This document shows positions 27,145-36,547 of a stretch of 64,000 nt of DNA, in pieces (within the stretch, counting starts at the first letter, position 1; the number at the start of each line of letters is the position of its first letter). Origin of the DNA: an uncultured Bacilli bacterium (GTDB lineage Bacteria > Bacillota_I > Bacilli_A > ML615J-28 > CAG-313); contig CAKONV010000006.1 of NCBI GenBank assembly GCA_934098295.1, positions 1-64,000 of the forward strand. Reading direction: 5' to 3'. Both the position numbers and the translations under genes were made by a program. The notes beneath the pieces were generated by a model, which saw only the letters and a program-made list of their open reading frames with translations, did not search any database and was not told where the DNA came from.

Positions 27145-28335
27145 ATGAAGTTAATGGAAAGAAAACAATATCTTGATAAACTAATTAATGTTATTGGAAC
27201 TCCTGATATTAAAGTAATCACGGGAGTTCGTCGTAGTGGTAAATCAAAGCTTCTGGAGTCTTTTAAACTTTATATAGAAAATAATATTCCGAATCATAAT
27301 ATCATACATATTAATTTTAATTTGTTAGAAAATAGTCATCTACTTCGATTTGATATTCTTTATGATTATATTAATAAATGCTATGACAAAGATAAAAATA
27401 ATTTTGTGTTGATTGATGAAGTGCAAATGTGTGTTAATTTTGAAAAAGCAATTAATAGTTTACATGCAACGGAAAAATATGATATTTATATTACAGGATC
27501 AAATGCTTTTTTGCTAAGTTCGGATCTTGCTACACTATTTACAGGTAGAACTTTTGAAATTAAAGTTTATCCGTTTTCATTTGCAGAATATATGAAATAT
27601 TTTTCATACACTGATATGTATAGTGCATTTGATAAATACGTACTTGAGGGAGGAATGTCGGGGTCATATTTATATATTGATCAAGAAGCAAAATATGATT
27701 ATATAGAAGACGTTTTTAATACTCTTATTGTAAGGGATATTCATCAAAAATACAAAATTAGAAATACACAATTAATGGATCGAATCATTTATTTTTTATT
27801 GGATAATATATCCAATCTTACATCAGTGCGTAATATAACGGCCACTTTTACAAATGCCAATGAAAAAGTTAATCATAACACGGTAGGTACTTACATACAG
27901 TATTTATGTAATGCATTTGTTTTTTATAAAATTCGTAGATATGATATTAATGGAAAAAAATATCTTTTGAGCAATGATAAGTATTATTTAAGTGATCATA
28001 CTTTTCGTTATGCTAAACTAGGTACGAAGAATATGGATTATGGTAGAATATATGAAAACATTGTAGCAATTGAACTTTTACGAAGAGGTTATGAGGTATA
28101 CGCTGGTATTCTTTATAAAAAAGAAATTGATTTTGTAGCAATTAAACGAAATGAGAAAATTTACATTCAAGTATCTGATGATATTTCTAGTGAATCAACT
28201 TTTAACCGCGAAGTCTCACCATTATTTCAAATTAAGGATGCCTATCCTAAAATATTAATTGCTAGAACTAAACATGATGAATATCAATATGAAGGAGTTA
28301 GGATTATTGATATTTCTAATTGGCTTTTATCTTAA
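27145..28335 (+). CDS. AAA+ ATPase with DUF4143 domain
   Basis: This 396-residue ATPase is of the AAA_14-DUF4143 family. Walker A GVRRSGKSKLL lies near residues 28-38, Walker B FVLIDEVQM near 91, and sensor ITGSNAFLL near 116. The DUF4143 region follows from about 200 with the typical HTVGTYIQYL-like helix (KVNHNTVGTYIQYL) and a nuclease-like end, RRGYEVYAGILYKKEIDFVAIK, with D-x-K-type spacing. These proteins are common in anaerobes, often in many copies, and their function is poorly known. GAGGTG precedes the ATG. It is a single gene with its own promoter and a bidirectional terminator. Confidence 0.88.
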   Translation: MKLMERKQYLDKLINVIGTPDIKVITGVRRSGKSKLLESFKLYIENNIPNHNIIHINFNLLENSHLLRFDILYDYINKCYDKDKNNFVLIDEVQMCVNFEKAINSLHATEKYDIYITGSNAFLLSSDLATLFTGRTFEIKVYPFSFAEYMKYFSYTDMYSAFDKYVLEGGMSGSYLYIDQEAKYDYIEDVFNTLIVRDIHQKYKIRNTQLMDRIIYFLLDNISNLTSVRNITATFTNANEKVNHNTVGTYIQYLCNAFVFYKIRRYDINGKKYLLSNDKYYLSDHTFRYAKLGTKNMDYGRIYENIVAIELLRRGYEVYAGILYKKEIDFVAIKRNEKIYIQVSDDISSESTFNREVSPLFQIKDAYPKILIARTKHDEYQYEGVRIIDISNWLLS

Positions 28336-28340
28336 AATTA

Positions 28341-28390
28341 AAAAGACAGGTATTGTAGAATGCTTTCTACTACACCTGCCTTTTTTAATT
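28341..28390. terminator. Bidirectional terminator
   Basis: A long imperfect hairpin, GACAGGTATTGTAGAA paired with TTCTACTACACCTGC, is flanked by A-runs on one side and T6 on the other. It serves the converging DUF4143 and 28385 genes. Confidence 0.85.
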
Positions 28391-28672
28391 TTCATCAATA
28401 GCCGCTTTAGAGCCAAGGGGTTTATCGGTACCAACTTCATAATCATCATTATTAGGAAGATTTATTTTTTTAATTTTTATTTGTTTTAAAGTTACTAAAA
28501 CTAAAGAAGATAAAACTTTGTTTTCATTTTCTTTTTCTAGTTCGATTAAATAACTGATATTTTTTTCAAAAGTCTGTTGAATAATTTGATTCTTACTAAG
28601 AATATTATCTATTTGGTTTAAGAAACTATAATCAAAAGTAATTAAGTATCTATTTTTAGTATCAGGTATCAT
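28385..28672 (-). CDS. Hypothetical 95-aa protein, minus strand
   Basis: This is a real gene rather than a shadow. AAAGGAG lies 7 bases before its ATG on the minus strand, the opposite strand has no gene, and a terminator follows. The product is soluble and lysine/glutamate-rich with a helical centre (IIQQTFEKNISYLIELEKENENKV) and a polar tail. I recognise no family. It is convergent with the DUF4143 gene and divergent from the sirtuin gene. Confidence 0.7.
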   Translation of the reverse strand: MIPDTKNRYLITFDYSFLNQIDNILSKNQIIQQTFEKNISYLIELEKENENKVLSSLVLVTLKQIKIKKINLPNNDDYEVGTDKPLGSKAAIDEN

Positions 28673-28740
28673 AACGAGTCTCCTTTATAAATATATTATA
28701 ACAAGAAGAGATAAAAAAAAGATTATTTTAGATAAATTTT

Positions 28741-28770
28741 TTAGCAAAAAAAATGTTTTCATGATATAAT
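28741..28770 (+). promoter_or_regulatory. Promoter of sirtuin operon
   Basis: TTAGCA (28741-28746), an 18-bp spacer and TATAAT (28765-28770) with an extended TGA precede the sirtuin-HD-YcxB-like genes. Confidence 0.5.
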
Positions 28771-28804
28771 ATTTTAGTAGTAGAAAAAGAAGGTAAAATA
28801 AAAA

Positions 28805-29551
28805 ATGGATAAAGTAAAAGAACTTTCTAATTTAATTAAAAAAAGTAATTATATTGTTTTATTTACGGGAGCTGGTTTTAGTGTTGCTAGTGGTATTCCT
28901 GATTTTAGAAGTGCCAGTGGCATTTATAATGAGAAATATAAAACTTATTTAAAACCAGAAATAATTCTTTCTCATTCCTTTTTTGTAAATAATCTAAAAG
29001 ATTTCTATGCCTTTTATAAAGAAAAATTAATTTATCCTTCGGCTCTTCCTTCCCCTGCTCATATCTATTTTTCAGGGTTAGAAAAAAAGGGAAAATTAAA
29101 AGCCGTTGTGACACAAAATATTGATGGCCTTCACCAAATGGCTGGAAGTAAAAATGTTTATGAACTACATGGTTCCGTAAAAAGAAATTACTGTCTAAAA
29201 TGTCATAAATTTTTACCTTTAGAAAAAATTCTTGAAAGTGATATTCCCTATTGTGAATGTGGAGGATTAATAAAACCAGATGTGGTTTTGTATGAAGAAA
29301 GCTTAGATATGGATATTTTAGAAGGAGCTATTAAAGAAATTAGTAAAGCCGATTTATTGATTGTGGCAGGTACATCATTAGTTGTAAATCCTGCTGCTAG
29401 TCTAATTAATTATTTTTGCGGTTCTAATCTTGTTTTGATTAATAAATCAAAGACCCCATATGATAATATAGCAAACCTTGTAATTAATGAAGATATTGTA
29501 AAAGTAGTTGAGGAATTAAAAAATGACGATAGAAATGATAAAACCGAATGA
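28805..29551 (+). CDS. Sir2-family NAD-dependent protein deacylase
   Basis: This is a 248-residue sirtuin. The NAD-binding GAGFSVASGIPDFRS lies near residues 21-35, the catalytic TQNIDGLHQMAG near 100-111, and the active-site HGS near 120. Two Cys pairs, YCLKCH and YCECGG, bind the structural zinc. The enzyme removes acetyl or other acyl groups from lysine using NAD. It overlaps the following HD gene by 29 bases, and the two with the YcxB-like gene form one transcript. All catalytic residues are present. Confidence 0.93.
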   Translation: MDKVKELSNLIKKSNYIVLFTGAGFSVASGIPDFRSASGIYNEKYKTYLKPEIILSHSFFVNNLKDFYAFYKEKLIYPSALPSPAHIYFSGLEKKGKLKAVVTQNIDGLHQMAGSKNVYELHGSVKRNYCLKCHKFLPLEKILESDIPYCECGGLIKPDVVLYEESLDMDILEGAIKEISKADLLIVAGTSLVVNPAASLINYFCGSNLVLINKSKTPYDNIANLVINEDIVKVVEELKNDDRNDKTE

Positions 29552-30530
29552 TAATTTAAAGAAATTAGGATTTAGTGATGTAGATATTATTAACTTAAAT
29601 AGAGCTTTAGAAAGTACTAATCTTAACTTAATTAAAAATGATTTAGAAGTAACTAATCTTATGGACTTATCTTTTTATCTTTTAAGTGACAAAGATTTTA
29701 AAAAAACTTTTTTAAATAACTATATTATTAAAGATGTGAAGAAAGAAGAAAATAAGACTCTTTTTTACAAATGGAATTTAATGATTAATATTTTATCTAT
29801 TGATTACAAAAAAGAAACATTAGATAATAAAATAAAAGAAATATTAGAAGAAATAAAAGATGAAAAAAGAAGTTACAATAGTTTAATTGATGCTTTTTTA
29901 GAAATGAAAAGAGGACCATTTAATGATACCGTTTCGGCTTATAATTTATGTTCAAAAGTGGCAGAAATAGAAAGAAGTGGTTGGGTAATAAAAAAAGTTG
30001 GCACCTTTCATAAGGAAAGTATCGCTGAGCATATGTATAATATGTATTTGATGGCAGCCTTCTTTTTACCCGAAAAAATGGATGATAAAGAATATGATAA
30101 AAATAAAATCTTAAAGATGATTATGATTCATGATTTAGCAGAGACTTTAACAGGAGATATTCCTAATCCTTCTAAAAAGGAAGCAGATGAGGTGAGAGAA
30201 GATTTAAAAGCTAAATCAATTTGGTGTAAACTAATTTATGATGGTAATCAAAATGGTAAAGTTTTTTATGATTTATGGGAAGAATGGTATTATGCTACGA
30301 GTATTAATTCCCTGATTGCTCATGATTTTGATATTATCCAGTTAATATATCAGTTTATGACTTATGCTACTCTTTATAAGGATACATTTAGTAGCGAGGA
30401 TGTTTTAAACTGGACCAAGAGAAAACCTGTAACCGAGATTGGTAAAAAAATCTATCAAGAAGTAATAACAAATAATCCTAAATTTAAAGAAAGGTCTAAA
30501 GAAATATATGGAAAAGAAAATAGTTTATGA
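29523..30530 (+). CDS. HD-domain phosphohydrolase (YfbR-like) with N-terminal extension
   Basis: This is a 335-residue protein. The second half (from about 145) is an HD hydrolase like the 5'-deoxynucleotidase YfbR group. HKESIAEHMYNMYLMAAF near 161 supplies the first His ligands, IHDLAETLTGDIPNP near 200 the His-Asp pair, and AHDFDIIQ near 266 a later Asp. Residues 1-140 form a helical extension I do not recognise (LKKLGFSDVDIINLNRALES). The substrate is probably a nucleotide or small phosphate ester. ATG 29523 or 29535 could be the start; both overlap the sirtuin gene. The 3' end overlaps the YcxB-like gene by 23 bases. Confidence 0.85.
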   Translation: MTIEMIKPNDNLKKLGFSDVDIINLNRALESTNLNLIKNDLEVTNLMDLSFYLLSDKDFKKTFLNNYIIKDVKKEENKTLFYKWNLMINILSIDYKKETLDNKIKEILEEIKDEKRSYNSLIDAFLEMKRGPFNDTVSAYNLCSKVAEIERSGWVIKKVGTFHKESIAEHMYNMYLMAAFFLPEKMDDKEYDKNKILKMIMIHDLAETLTGDIPNPSKKEADEVREDLKAKSIWCKLIYDGNQNGKVFYDLWEEWYYATSINSLIAHDFDIIQLIYQFMTYATLYKDTFSSEDVLNWTKRKPVTEIGKKIYQEVITNNPKFKERSKEIYGKENSL

Positions 30531-31011
30531 GAATAATACCTCATTTAATCAAGATTTGATTAAACGTTATATGAAATCTTTTACGAAAAGTTTTAAATAT
30601 TTAATAATATTTATTGCTTGCTTTGCCGCTGTATTAGCAGCTCTTGCAATTACTACTAGTAAACTTGTTTGGATTGCTTTTGGGTTAGTTATTGTTTGTG
30701 CGATTATTTTAACGATAACAAACATGAAAGCTGTAAAACAATGCCGGATGGCTCTAGAAAAATATGAAGGATGTAAATATCAATATATCTTTTATGAAGA
30801 TGAAATGGTGATAACTTACAATTTTAAGGAAGAAGAAAAAATGGCTAGTGTAAATTACACCGAAGTCAAAAATGTTTATTTAAACAATGGTTTATTAGCT
30901 TTATCACTTAAAGATAATACCGCTTTATTTGTCGATGTAATGAATGATTTAGATAAGGATAGTTATCAAGAAATATTTAGTATTCTAACATCTTATACAA
31001 ATAAACAATAA
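30508..31011 (+). CDS. YcxB-like membrane protein
   Basis: This 167-residue protein has two adjacent membrane helices (about residues 29-47 and 52-70) and a C-terminal cytosolic part. The latter follows the YcxB-like pattern of short strands, YIFYEDEMVITYN, YTEVKNVYLNNGLLALSL, and a final helix. The function of the family is unknown. It overlaps the HD gene and is the last of a three-gene unit that ends in a terminator. Confidence 0.75.
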   Translation: MEKKIVYENNTSFNQDLIKRYMKSFTKSFKYLIIFIACFAAVLAALAITTSKLVWIAFGLVIVCAIILTITNMKAVKQCRMALEKYEGCKYQYIFYEDEMVITYNFKEEEKMASVNYTEVKNVYLNNGLLALSLKDNTALFVDVMNDLDKDSYQEIFSILTSYTNKQ

Positions 31012-31018
31012 AAATTTT

Positions 31019-31092
31019 AAAAAAAAGATGTCTTTTTGGTTAATAGTAAAAATGATGGTTTCTATTATAATAAAAAAAGACATTTTTTTACA
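31019..31092 (+). terminator. Terminator after YcxB-like gene
   Basis: GATGTCTTTTT (31028-31038) pairs with AAAAAGACAT, with an inner AATAG...CTATT stem, and is followed by a run of seven T. It ends the sirtuin operon. Confidence 0.65.
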
Positions 31093-31111
31093 ATAAAAAT
31101 AAAAAAAAGAC

Positions 31112-31140
31112 TTTCAAAAATTAAAAAAATAAGGTATAAT
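31112..31140 (+). promoter_or_regulatory. Promoter of phosphatase operon, likely leaderless
   Basis: TTTCAA (31112-31117), a 17-bp spacer and TATAAT (31135-31140) lie immediately before the ATG at 31146. Transcription would begin at or within the start codon, so the mRNA may lack a leader. Confidence 0.5.
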
Positions 31141-31145
31141 GTTAT

Positions 31146-31598
31146 ATGAAAAGAATCCTATTTTTATGCCATGGTAATATTTGTAGAAGCCCCATGGCCG
31201 AAGCTATTTTAAAAGAAAAATTAAAGTTAAGAAAACTAGATAAAGACTACTATGTATCTAGCATGGCCTTATCAAACGAAGAAATAGGTAATATCATCTA
31301 TTATAAAGCTAAAGAAACCCTAGAAAAACATCATATAACTTCATTTAGTCATATAGCGGTAAAATTTAAAAAAGAAGATTATGAAAAGTTTGATTATATT
31401 TTTATCATGGATAAAAATAATCAAAGATACATTGAACAAATTATGGGAACTTTAACTTTACCAAAAGTTAAGTTATTAGGAAATTATATTAAAGATGGTT
31501 ATGAAATTAGTGATCCTTGGTATAGTAGAAGATTTGAACAAACCTATGATGAAATTGATAAAGCTTTAGATGTTTTCTTGAAGGAGGAGTTAAGATGA
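31146..31598 (+). CDS. Low-molecular-weight protein-tyrosine phosphatase
   Basis: This is a 150-residue phosphatase. The P-loop FLCHGNICRSPMAEAI (Cys-x5-Arg) is at residues 6-21, and the acid Asp lies in ISDPWYSRRFEQTYDEI near 119-135. It removes phosphate from tyrosine (or arginine) residues. The N-terminal start is fixed by the family pattern and has almost no room for a ribosome site behind the -10 box. It overlaps the beta-lactamase-like gene by 4 bases. Confidence 0.93.
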   Translation: MKRILFLCHGNICRSPMAEAILKEKLKLRKLDKDYYVSSMALSNEEIGNIIYYKAKETLEKHHITSFSHIAVKFKKEDYEKFDYIFIMDKNNQRYIEQIMGTLTLPKVKLLGNYIKDGYEISDPWYSRRFEQTYDEIDKALDVFLKEELR

Positions 31599-32707
31599 GT
31601 TATGAACAAGATTTTAAAAACTTTTTAGATAAATATAATGTTATGGGGGCAACTTCTCTAATTACATCTAAAGATAAAATCATTAAAAAAGCATATTATG
31701 GTTATGAAAATTTTGAAACTAAAACGCCTACCACTTCAAAAACCACTTATAGAGTGGCATCAATTTCTAAAGTAATTGTAGCATTAGCTATAATGAAACT
31801 TTACGAAGAAGGAAAGTTAAAACTAGATGAAGATATTAGTAATTATTTAGGATATAAAGTTAGAAACCCTCATTTTTTGAATGATGTTATAACAATTAAA
31901 ATGTTAATGACTCAAACTTCGAGCTTAAATGACTGTGGAGATGGTAAAAAAGGTTATTACGGAAGTGAAGCCGGTTTTACGTATATTCCCTTAAAAGATA
32001 TTATTGCTAATAGTAATTCCTTTTACTATGACCAAAACGTTTGGACTTTAAATAAACCCGGTAGTACCTTTTTATACTGTAATCTTGGTTGTGGCATTTT
32101 AGTTTGTATTGTAGAAAAAATAACAGGAAAGTATTTTATGGATTATTTAAGAGAAATTATGTTTGATCCTTTAGAAATTCCCTTTGGCTTTAAATTAGAA
32201 GATATCGCCGATCCTACAAATCTTGCAACTCATTATTCGTTTGAAGATGATTCGTTTATTCCTTATCGTACCTATCAAACTTTTAAAGAAAATCAAAGTA
32301 AATTGTTTAGTCTTGGTGATAACTTTACAGGTTTTGCGGGAGGGCTTTATATCACGGCTAATGATTTAACTAAAATAATGTTTTTACTTATGAACAATGG
32401 TATCTATAAAGATATACGTTTATTTAAAGAAGAAACTATTAAGTTAATGAAACAGGTTCACTGGCAAGGAACTTCTTATGATGAAGCTTATAAAATGAAG
32501 GGACTACAATTAGTAATTTTAGATAGTTTTAAAGAGAGACTTTACGGTCATTTTGGTAATGCGTATGGCTTAAGAGCCTTTATGCTTTTTAATGATAATA
32601 ATGGTTATATTTTTATCAGTAATGGTGGCGACTATTTAGGGGATGGCGATCATTTAACAATTTTGTTAAAAGATGTTATTAATTTTATGTTAGAAAATAA
32701 GGAATAA
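31595..32707 (+). CDS. Serine beta-lactamase/penicillin-binding-like protein
   Basis: This is a 370-residue class C beta-lactamase-family (PF00144) hydrolase. The nucleophile motif SISK lies near residue 53 (ASISKVIVALAIMKLYEEG), and the second motif Y-x-N as LYCNLGCG near 156. A late HFGNAYG near 311 stands in the place of the KTG box. No signal peptide is seen, so it appears cytosolic. Members cleave peptides, esters or D-amino-acid bonds; substrate unknown. GGAGG precedes the ATG. The GH18 gene follows after 4 bases, suggesting a shared cell-wall or glycan role. Confidence 0.85.
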   Translation: MSYEQDFKNFLDKYNVMGATSLITSKDKIIKKAYYGYENFETKTPTTSKTTYRVASISKVIVALAIMKLYEEGKLKLDEDISNYLGYKVRNPHFLNDVITIKMLMTQTSSLNDCGDGKKGYYGSEAGFTYIPLKDIIANSNSFYYDQNVWTLNKPGSTFLYCNLGCGILVCIVEKITGKYFMDYLREIMFDPLEIPFGFKLEDIADPTNLATHYSFEDDSFIPYRTYQTFKENQSKLFSLGDNFTGFAGGLYITANDLTKIMFLLMNNGIYKDIRLFKEETIKLMKQVHWQGTSYDEAYKMKGLQLVILDSFKERLYGHFGNAYGLRAFMLFNDNNGYIFISNGGDYLGDGDHLTILLKDVINFMLENKE

Positions 32708-32711
32708 GGAC

Positions 32712-34946
32712 ATGAAGAAAATAAAAATAATATTTGTAATGCTAATTTTAAGTTTTTTTCTTTTTTCTTGTAAAAAAGAATATCAAGTAAACCTTCATAT
32801 TGATGATGAAGTTGTTAGTTTAAAAGTTGAAAAGAATGCTCAAATAGATTATAATAATCCGTTAAAAGATGGCTATAAATTCGTTGGTTGGTACACCGAT
32901 GAAGCTTATCAAAATGAATATAAGATAGAAGAAAAAGTTCTAAAAAATCTTGATCTTTATGCTAAGTTTTTAAAAATTTATAAAGTAACAATCTTTAATG
33001 GTGAAAGTGAAGAAGTTGTTGAAGTCTTAGAAGGTGAAAAACTAGGAAAACTAGATGATATCGAAAAAGAAGGCTATAAATTTTATGGATGGTATCAAGA
33101 TATAAATTGTACAACTCTTTATGATTTTGATAACATCGTAACTAGCGATTTTACCATTTATGCGAAACTTGAAATGGAAAAATACACCGTAAGTTTTATA
33201 ACTAATGGTGATTCCATCCAAAAACCATTAAGCGTTAAAGCAGGAACGGCTGTAAAAGCCCCATCTAATCCTTCTAAACTAGGATATAAATTTTCCTACT
33301 GGGCAAGCGATATAGAGGGAAGAGAAAAATATGATTTTTCAACACCCGTAACAAGCGATATAACTTTATATGCTTTTTATGAAGAAATAAACTATGAAGA
33401 ATTTTTAGATAATTTAATCCCTGAAGTAATTACCGATGATTTAGTTTTACCAACTGATGATGGTGAAAATGAATATAGTTGGTCTTCAACTAACGTTAAT
33501 ATTTTAAATGCTAGTGGAATTTATTCCCCACGTAGAACCGATACAACAATTACCATCTTTTTAGAGGTCAGCAATAGTTATAGTCCTGAGACTTTAAAAT
33601 TTGAAAGAAAAGTAACCGTAAAAGGATATAATTTAAAAAAATTAGAAAGTGGTAAAATCGTAATAGGTTATACATCTTCTTGGTATTATCAAAGATATAG
33701 TGATGTCTTATTAGATACCGTAGATATTTTAGATTTAAGTTTTGCTTACGTAAATAGTGATGGAACCCTTGACTTAAAAGATATTGCATCAATTATGACT
33801 AGCGTTATTTCGCAAGCTCACAAAAAAGGAAAAAGAGTGGTTTTAAGTATTCAAGGTTCTGAAAGTTCTGCAACCCATTCCACTCAAGCCTTTAGTGATT
33901 GTGCTGCCTCAAGCACTTTAAGAGAAAAACTAGCAACTTCCATTGTAGATGTAATTGATAAATACCATTTTGATGGTGTTGATATCGACTGGGAATACCC
34001 GGGAACGGCCTCAAGACCTGTCGATGTCGATAGAACTAATTTTACCTATCTAATGGCGGAAATTAGAAGTAAATTAAATAGCTACGGTAAAGACTATTTA
34101 TTAACATCAGCAATTCCTGGCGGACCGGATGGTTATAGCCGTTTTGAAATGAAAAAACTAGTTGATTATTTTGATTACTTCAACATGATGAGTTATGACT
34201 TAGTATCAAACTCTAAAGGTTCTCACCATAGTGCTTTATATAAATCAAGCATAATGGGAGGAACTCTTGATGGTTGCAGTATTGATGAAACTGTCAAATT
34301 GTGGGAGGCTCAAGGCGTACCTAGCAATAAAATATGTTTAGGAATGGCCTTTTATAGTAAATCAATAACCGTAAGAACGGATAGAGACAATGGTATTGGT
34401 GTTATTAGACCAATTGGGTCAGTTGTAACTTATAAAAACGTAACTTATGAAAAATTGATAACAACTGAATTTCCATTACTAGGAACTACATCTAGTTATT
34501 ATTATGATGAAAGTTCTTGTGCTCCAACTATTATTAATTCATCGAAGTTATTCTATACTTATGATAATGAAAGATCTCTTATCGAAAAATGTCACTATGC
34601 TACCACTAATAATTTAGCTGGTGTAATGATTTGGGAACTAGGAGAAGATCATACTGATACGCTAATTAAAGCTGTAGGTCAAGGAATGGGTAAAGTAGAA
34701 AGTAATGACTATATCGCAACCGGATACTTAGAAAAGATGGTTAACGAAAAGCTAAACCTAAAATTTATAAGAGAAGTTGAAGAAAGCTCTTTAAAAGAAA
34801 ATGTCAAAATTATAATTAATAATCAAGAATTAGGAAGCCTTAATGGTAATACCCTTACCCTTTTAAAAGAAGGAACCCTAGAAATTACTGTTATGGATCC
34901 AACTAATGATATTGTTTATAGTAAACTAATTATAACGATTAAATAA
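32712..34946 (+). CDS. GH18 chitinase-like lipoprotein with InlB-type repeats, copy 2
   Basis: This 744-residue surface lipoprotein has lipobox LFSC near residue 20. Three InlB-type repeats (GYKFVGWY, GYKFYGWY, GYKFSYWA) occupy residues about 25-225. A short beta domain with YSWSSTNVNILNASGIYSP follows, then a GH18 barrel from about 315 to 660 with intact DGVDIDWEYPG near 421-431. A further C-terminal segment of about 80 residues resembles a small beta domain. It shares architecture with its downstream neighbour and with the 24.2-kb gene. It lies directly after the beta-lactamase-like gene. Confidence 0.9.
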   Translation: MKKIKIIFVMLILSFFLFSCKKEYQVNLHIDDEVVSLKVEKNAQIDYNNPLKDGYKFVGWYTDEAYQNEYKIEEKVLKNLDLYAKFLKIYKVTIFNGESEEVVEVLEGEKLGKLDDIEKEGYKFYGWYQDINCTTLYDFDNIVTSDFTIYAKLEMEKYTVSFITNGDSIQKPLSVKAGTAVKAPSNPSKLGYKFSYWASDIEGREKYDFSTPVTSDITLYAFYEEINYEEFLDNLIPEVITDDLVLPTDDGENEYSWSSTNVNILNASGIYSPRRTDTTITIFLEVSNSYSPETLKFERKVTVKGYNLKKLESGKIVIGYTSSWYYQRYSDVLLDTVDILDLSFAYVNSDGTLDLKDIASIMTSVISQAHKKGKRVVLSIQGSESSATHSTQAFSDCAASSTLREKLATSIVDVIDKYHFDGVDIDWEYPGTASRPVDVDRTNFTYLMAEIRSKLNSYGKDYLLTSAIPGGPDGYSRFEMKKLVDYFDYFNMMSYDLVSNSKGSHHSALYKSSIMGGTLDGCSIDETVKLWEAQGVPSNKICLGMAFYSKSITVRTDRDNGIGVIRPIGSVVTYKNVTYEKLITTEFPLLGTTSSYYYDESSCAPTIINSSKLFYTYDNERSLIEKCHYATTNNLAGVMIWELGEDHTDTLIKAVGQGMGKVESNDYIATGYLEKMVNEKLNLKFIREVEESSLKENVKIIINNQELGSLNGNTLTLLKEGTLEITVMDPTNDIVYSKLIITIK

Positions 34947-34971
34947 TAATATAACGAAAGGAAAAGGAAAT

Positions 34972-36546
34972 ATGAAAAGACTAATCTATTTATTTTTAAT
35001 ATTAACTTGTTTGTTCATTAGCGGTTGTGATGAACCTGACACACCTACGCCTGATGATGAAAAATATTATGCTGTTTCCTTTGATACCGGTATTAACTAT
35101 ATTATTGAAACGAAAAATGTCAAAGAAGGAAGTCTATTAGAAGAACCAACCGATGTTTTAATAAGAGAAGGCTATTTGTTTAAAGGATGGACAACTATTA
35201 ATAACGATTATACAAGTCTTTATGATTTTTCAACGCCAGTAACAAGTGACTTTACTTTATATGCCTATTATGAAAAAGATCACTTTGATTATAGCGTTTA
35301 TTTAGATGAATATGTCCCAAGCATTATTGGTGAAGACTTAGAATGGCCAACGCAAATTGGCGATGCTCATCTAATCTGGGATACGAGCGATTATACCCTT
35401 TTATCAACAACAGGAAAAGTATACCCAGCTAGAACTAAGAAAGAAGTAACTGTAATGTTAGAAGTATACAATAATGGTGATAGATACTATTATAGTAAAG
35501 ATGTTACCATTAAAGCCTTGGAACTAAAAGAATTAGAAAGTGGCAATCTTACGGTTGGCTATTATTCAAGTTGGAACTTTTTTGGTTACACTGATGAAAC
35601 TTTAGAAACATTAGATATTGTTAATTTATGCTTTGCGTATGTCGATAGTAATAACGGCTTAATTTTAAGAGAACTATATGCGGTTATGAACCAAGTATTA
35701 GAAGCTCACAAAAAAGGTGTAAGAGTATTACTATCCGTTCAAGGATATGGTAGTGATGGAACTAACTTTTCTTTAGCTGCTAAAACCAAAGAATCAAGAG
35801 AAAAACTTGCTCAAAACATGTTAGAAGTATGTGAAAAATATCACTTTGACGGTATCGATATCGACTGGGAATATCCAGGCTTTAATACCGGAACCTCAAC
35901 CGCTATTGATAGAGCTAACTACACCCTTTTGATGCAAGAAATCTATGAAACCTTAAAAGCCAAAGATCCAACCTATCTTTTAACTGCCGCTATTCCGGGA
36001 GGTCCATACCTAACTAGTAGATTCGATCTTGCTAATGTTCATAAATATTTAGACTTTATTAATATAATGACTTATGATCTTCAAAGTAGTGGTAGAGCTA
36101 CTCACCATACAGCTTTATATCCATCTTCAGCCACAATCTCTGGCTGTTCCGTTGATGAAAGTGTAAAATCATATTTAAACCAAGGGGTACCAGCTGAAAA
36201 AATCGTAATTGGTATTGCCTTTTATGGAAAATATACGGTATCTTCATCCCTTGGTGGAAGTGGCTCATCTTATAAATCAATAACCTACACAAAAATCTTG
36301 AGCGACTATCTTAATAATCCTAATGCTTCCTATTATAACGGCTTTGATGAAATCGCCAATGCTCCGTATATCTTAGATTATACTAATGGTTATTTTATAA
36401 CCTATGACAATGAACTATCCGTTGAAAGAAAATGTCAATATGTCTTAAACAATAAACTAGGTGGCGTCATGGTTTGGGAAATAGGTGAAGATATGAGTGG
36501 AAATCTCGTAAGTGTTATTAACAAAACAATGAAAATGGAGAAATAA
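34972..36546 (+). CDS. GH18 chitinase-like lipoprotein, copy 3
   Basis: This 524-residue surface lipoprotein has lipobox ISGC near residue 19. One InlB-type repeat (GYLFKGWT) lies near 66, then the beta domain LIWDTSDYTLLSTTGKVYP, then the GH18 barrel with DGIDIDWEYPG near 293-303. It is clearly a shortened relative of the preceding gene, 25 bases upstream, and the pair probably arose by tandem duplication. GAAAGGAAAAGG lies before the ATG. The next gene starts 1 base after the stop. Confidence 0.9.
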   Translation: MKRLIYLFLILTCLFISGCDEPDTPTPDDEKYYAVSFDTGINYIIETKNVKEGSLLEEPTDVLIREGYLFKGWTTINNDYTSLYDFSTPVTSDFTLYAYYEKDHFDYSVYLDEYVPSIIGEDLEWPTQIGDAHLIWDTSDYTLLSTTGKVYPARTKKEVTVMLEVYNNGDRYYYSKDVTIKALELKELESGNLTVGYYSSWNFFGYTDETLETLDIVNLCFAYVDSNNGLILRELYAVMNQVLEAHKKGVRVLLSVQGYGSDGTNFSLAAKTKESREKLAQNMLEVCEKYHFDGIDIDWEYPGFNTGTSTAIDRANYTLLMQEIYETLKAKDPTYLLTAAIPGGPYLTSRFDLANVHKYLDFINIMTYDLQSSGRATHHTALYPSSATISGCSVDESVKSYLNQGVPAEKIVIGIAFYGKYTVSSSLGGSGSSYKSITYTKILSDYLNNPNASYYNGFDEIANAPYILDYTNGYFITYDNELSVERKCQYVLNNKLGGVMVWEIGEDMSGNLVSVINKTMKMEK

Positions 36547-36547
36547 A

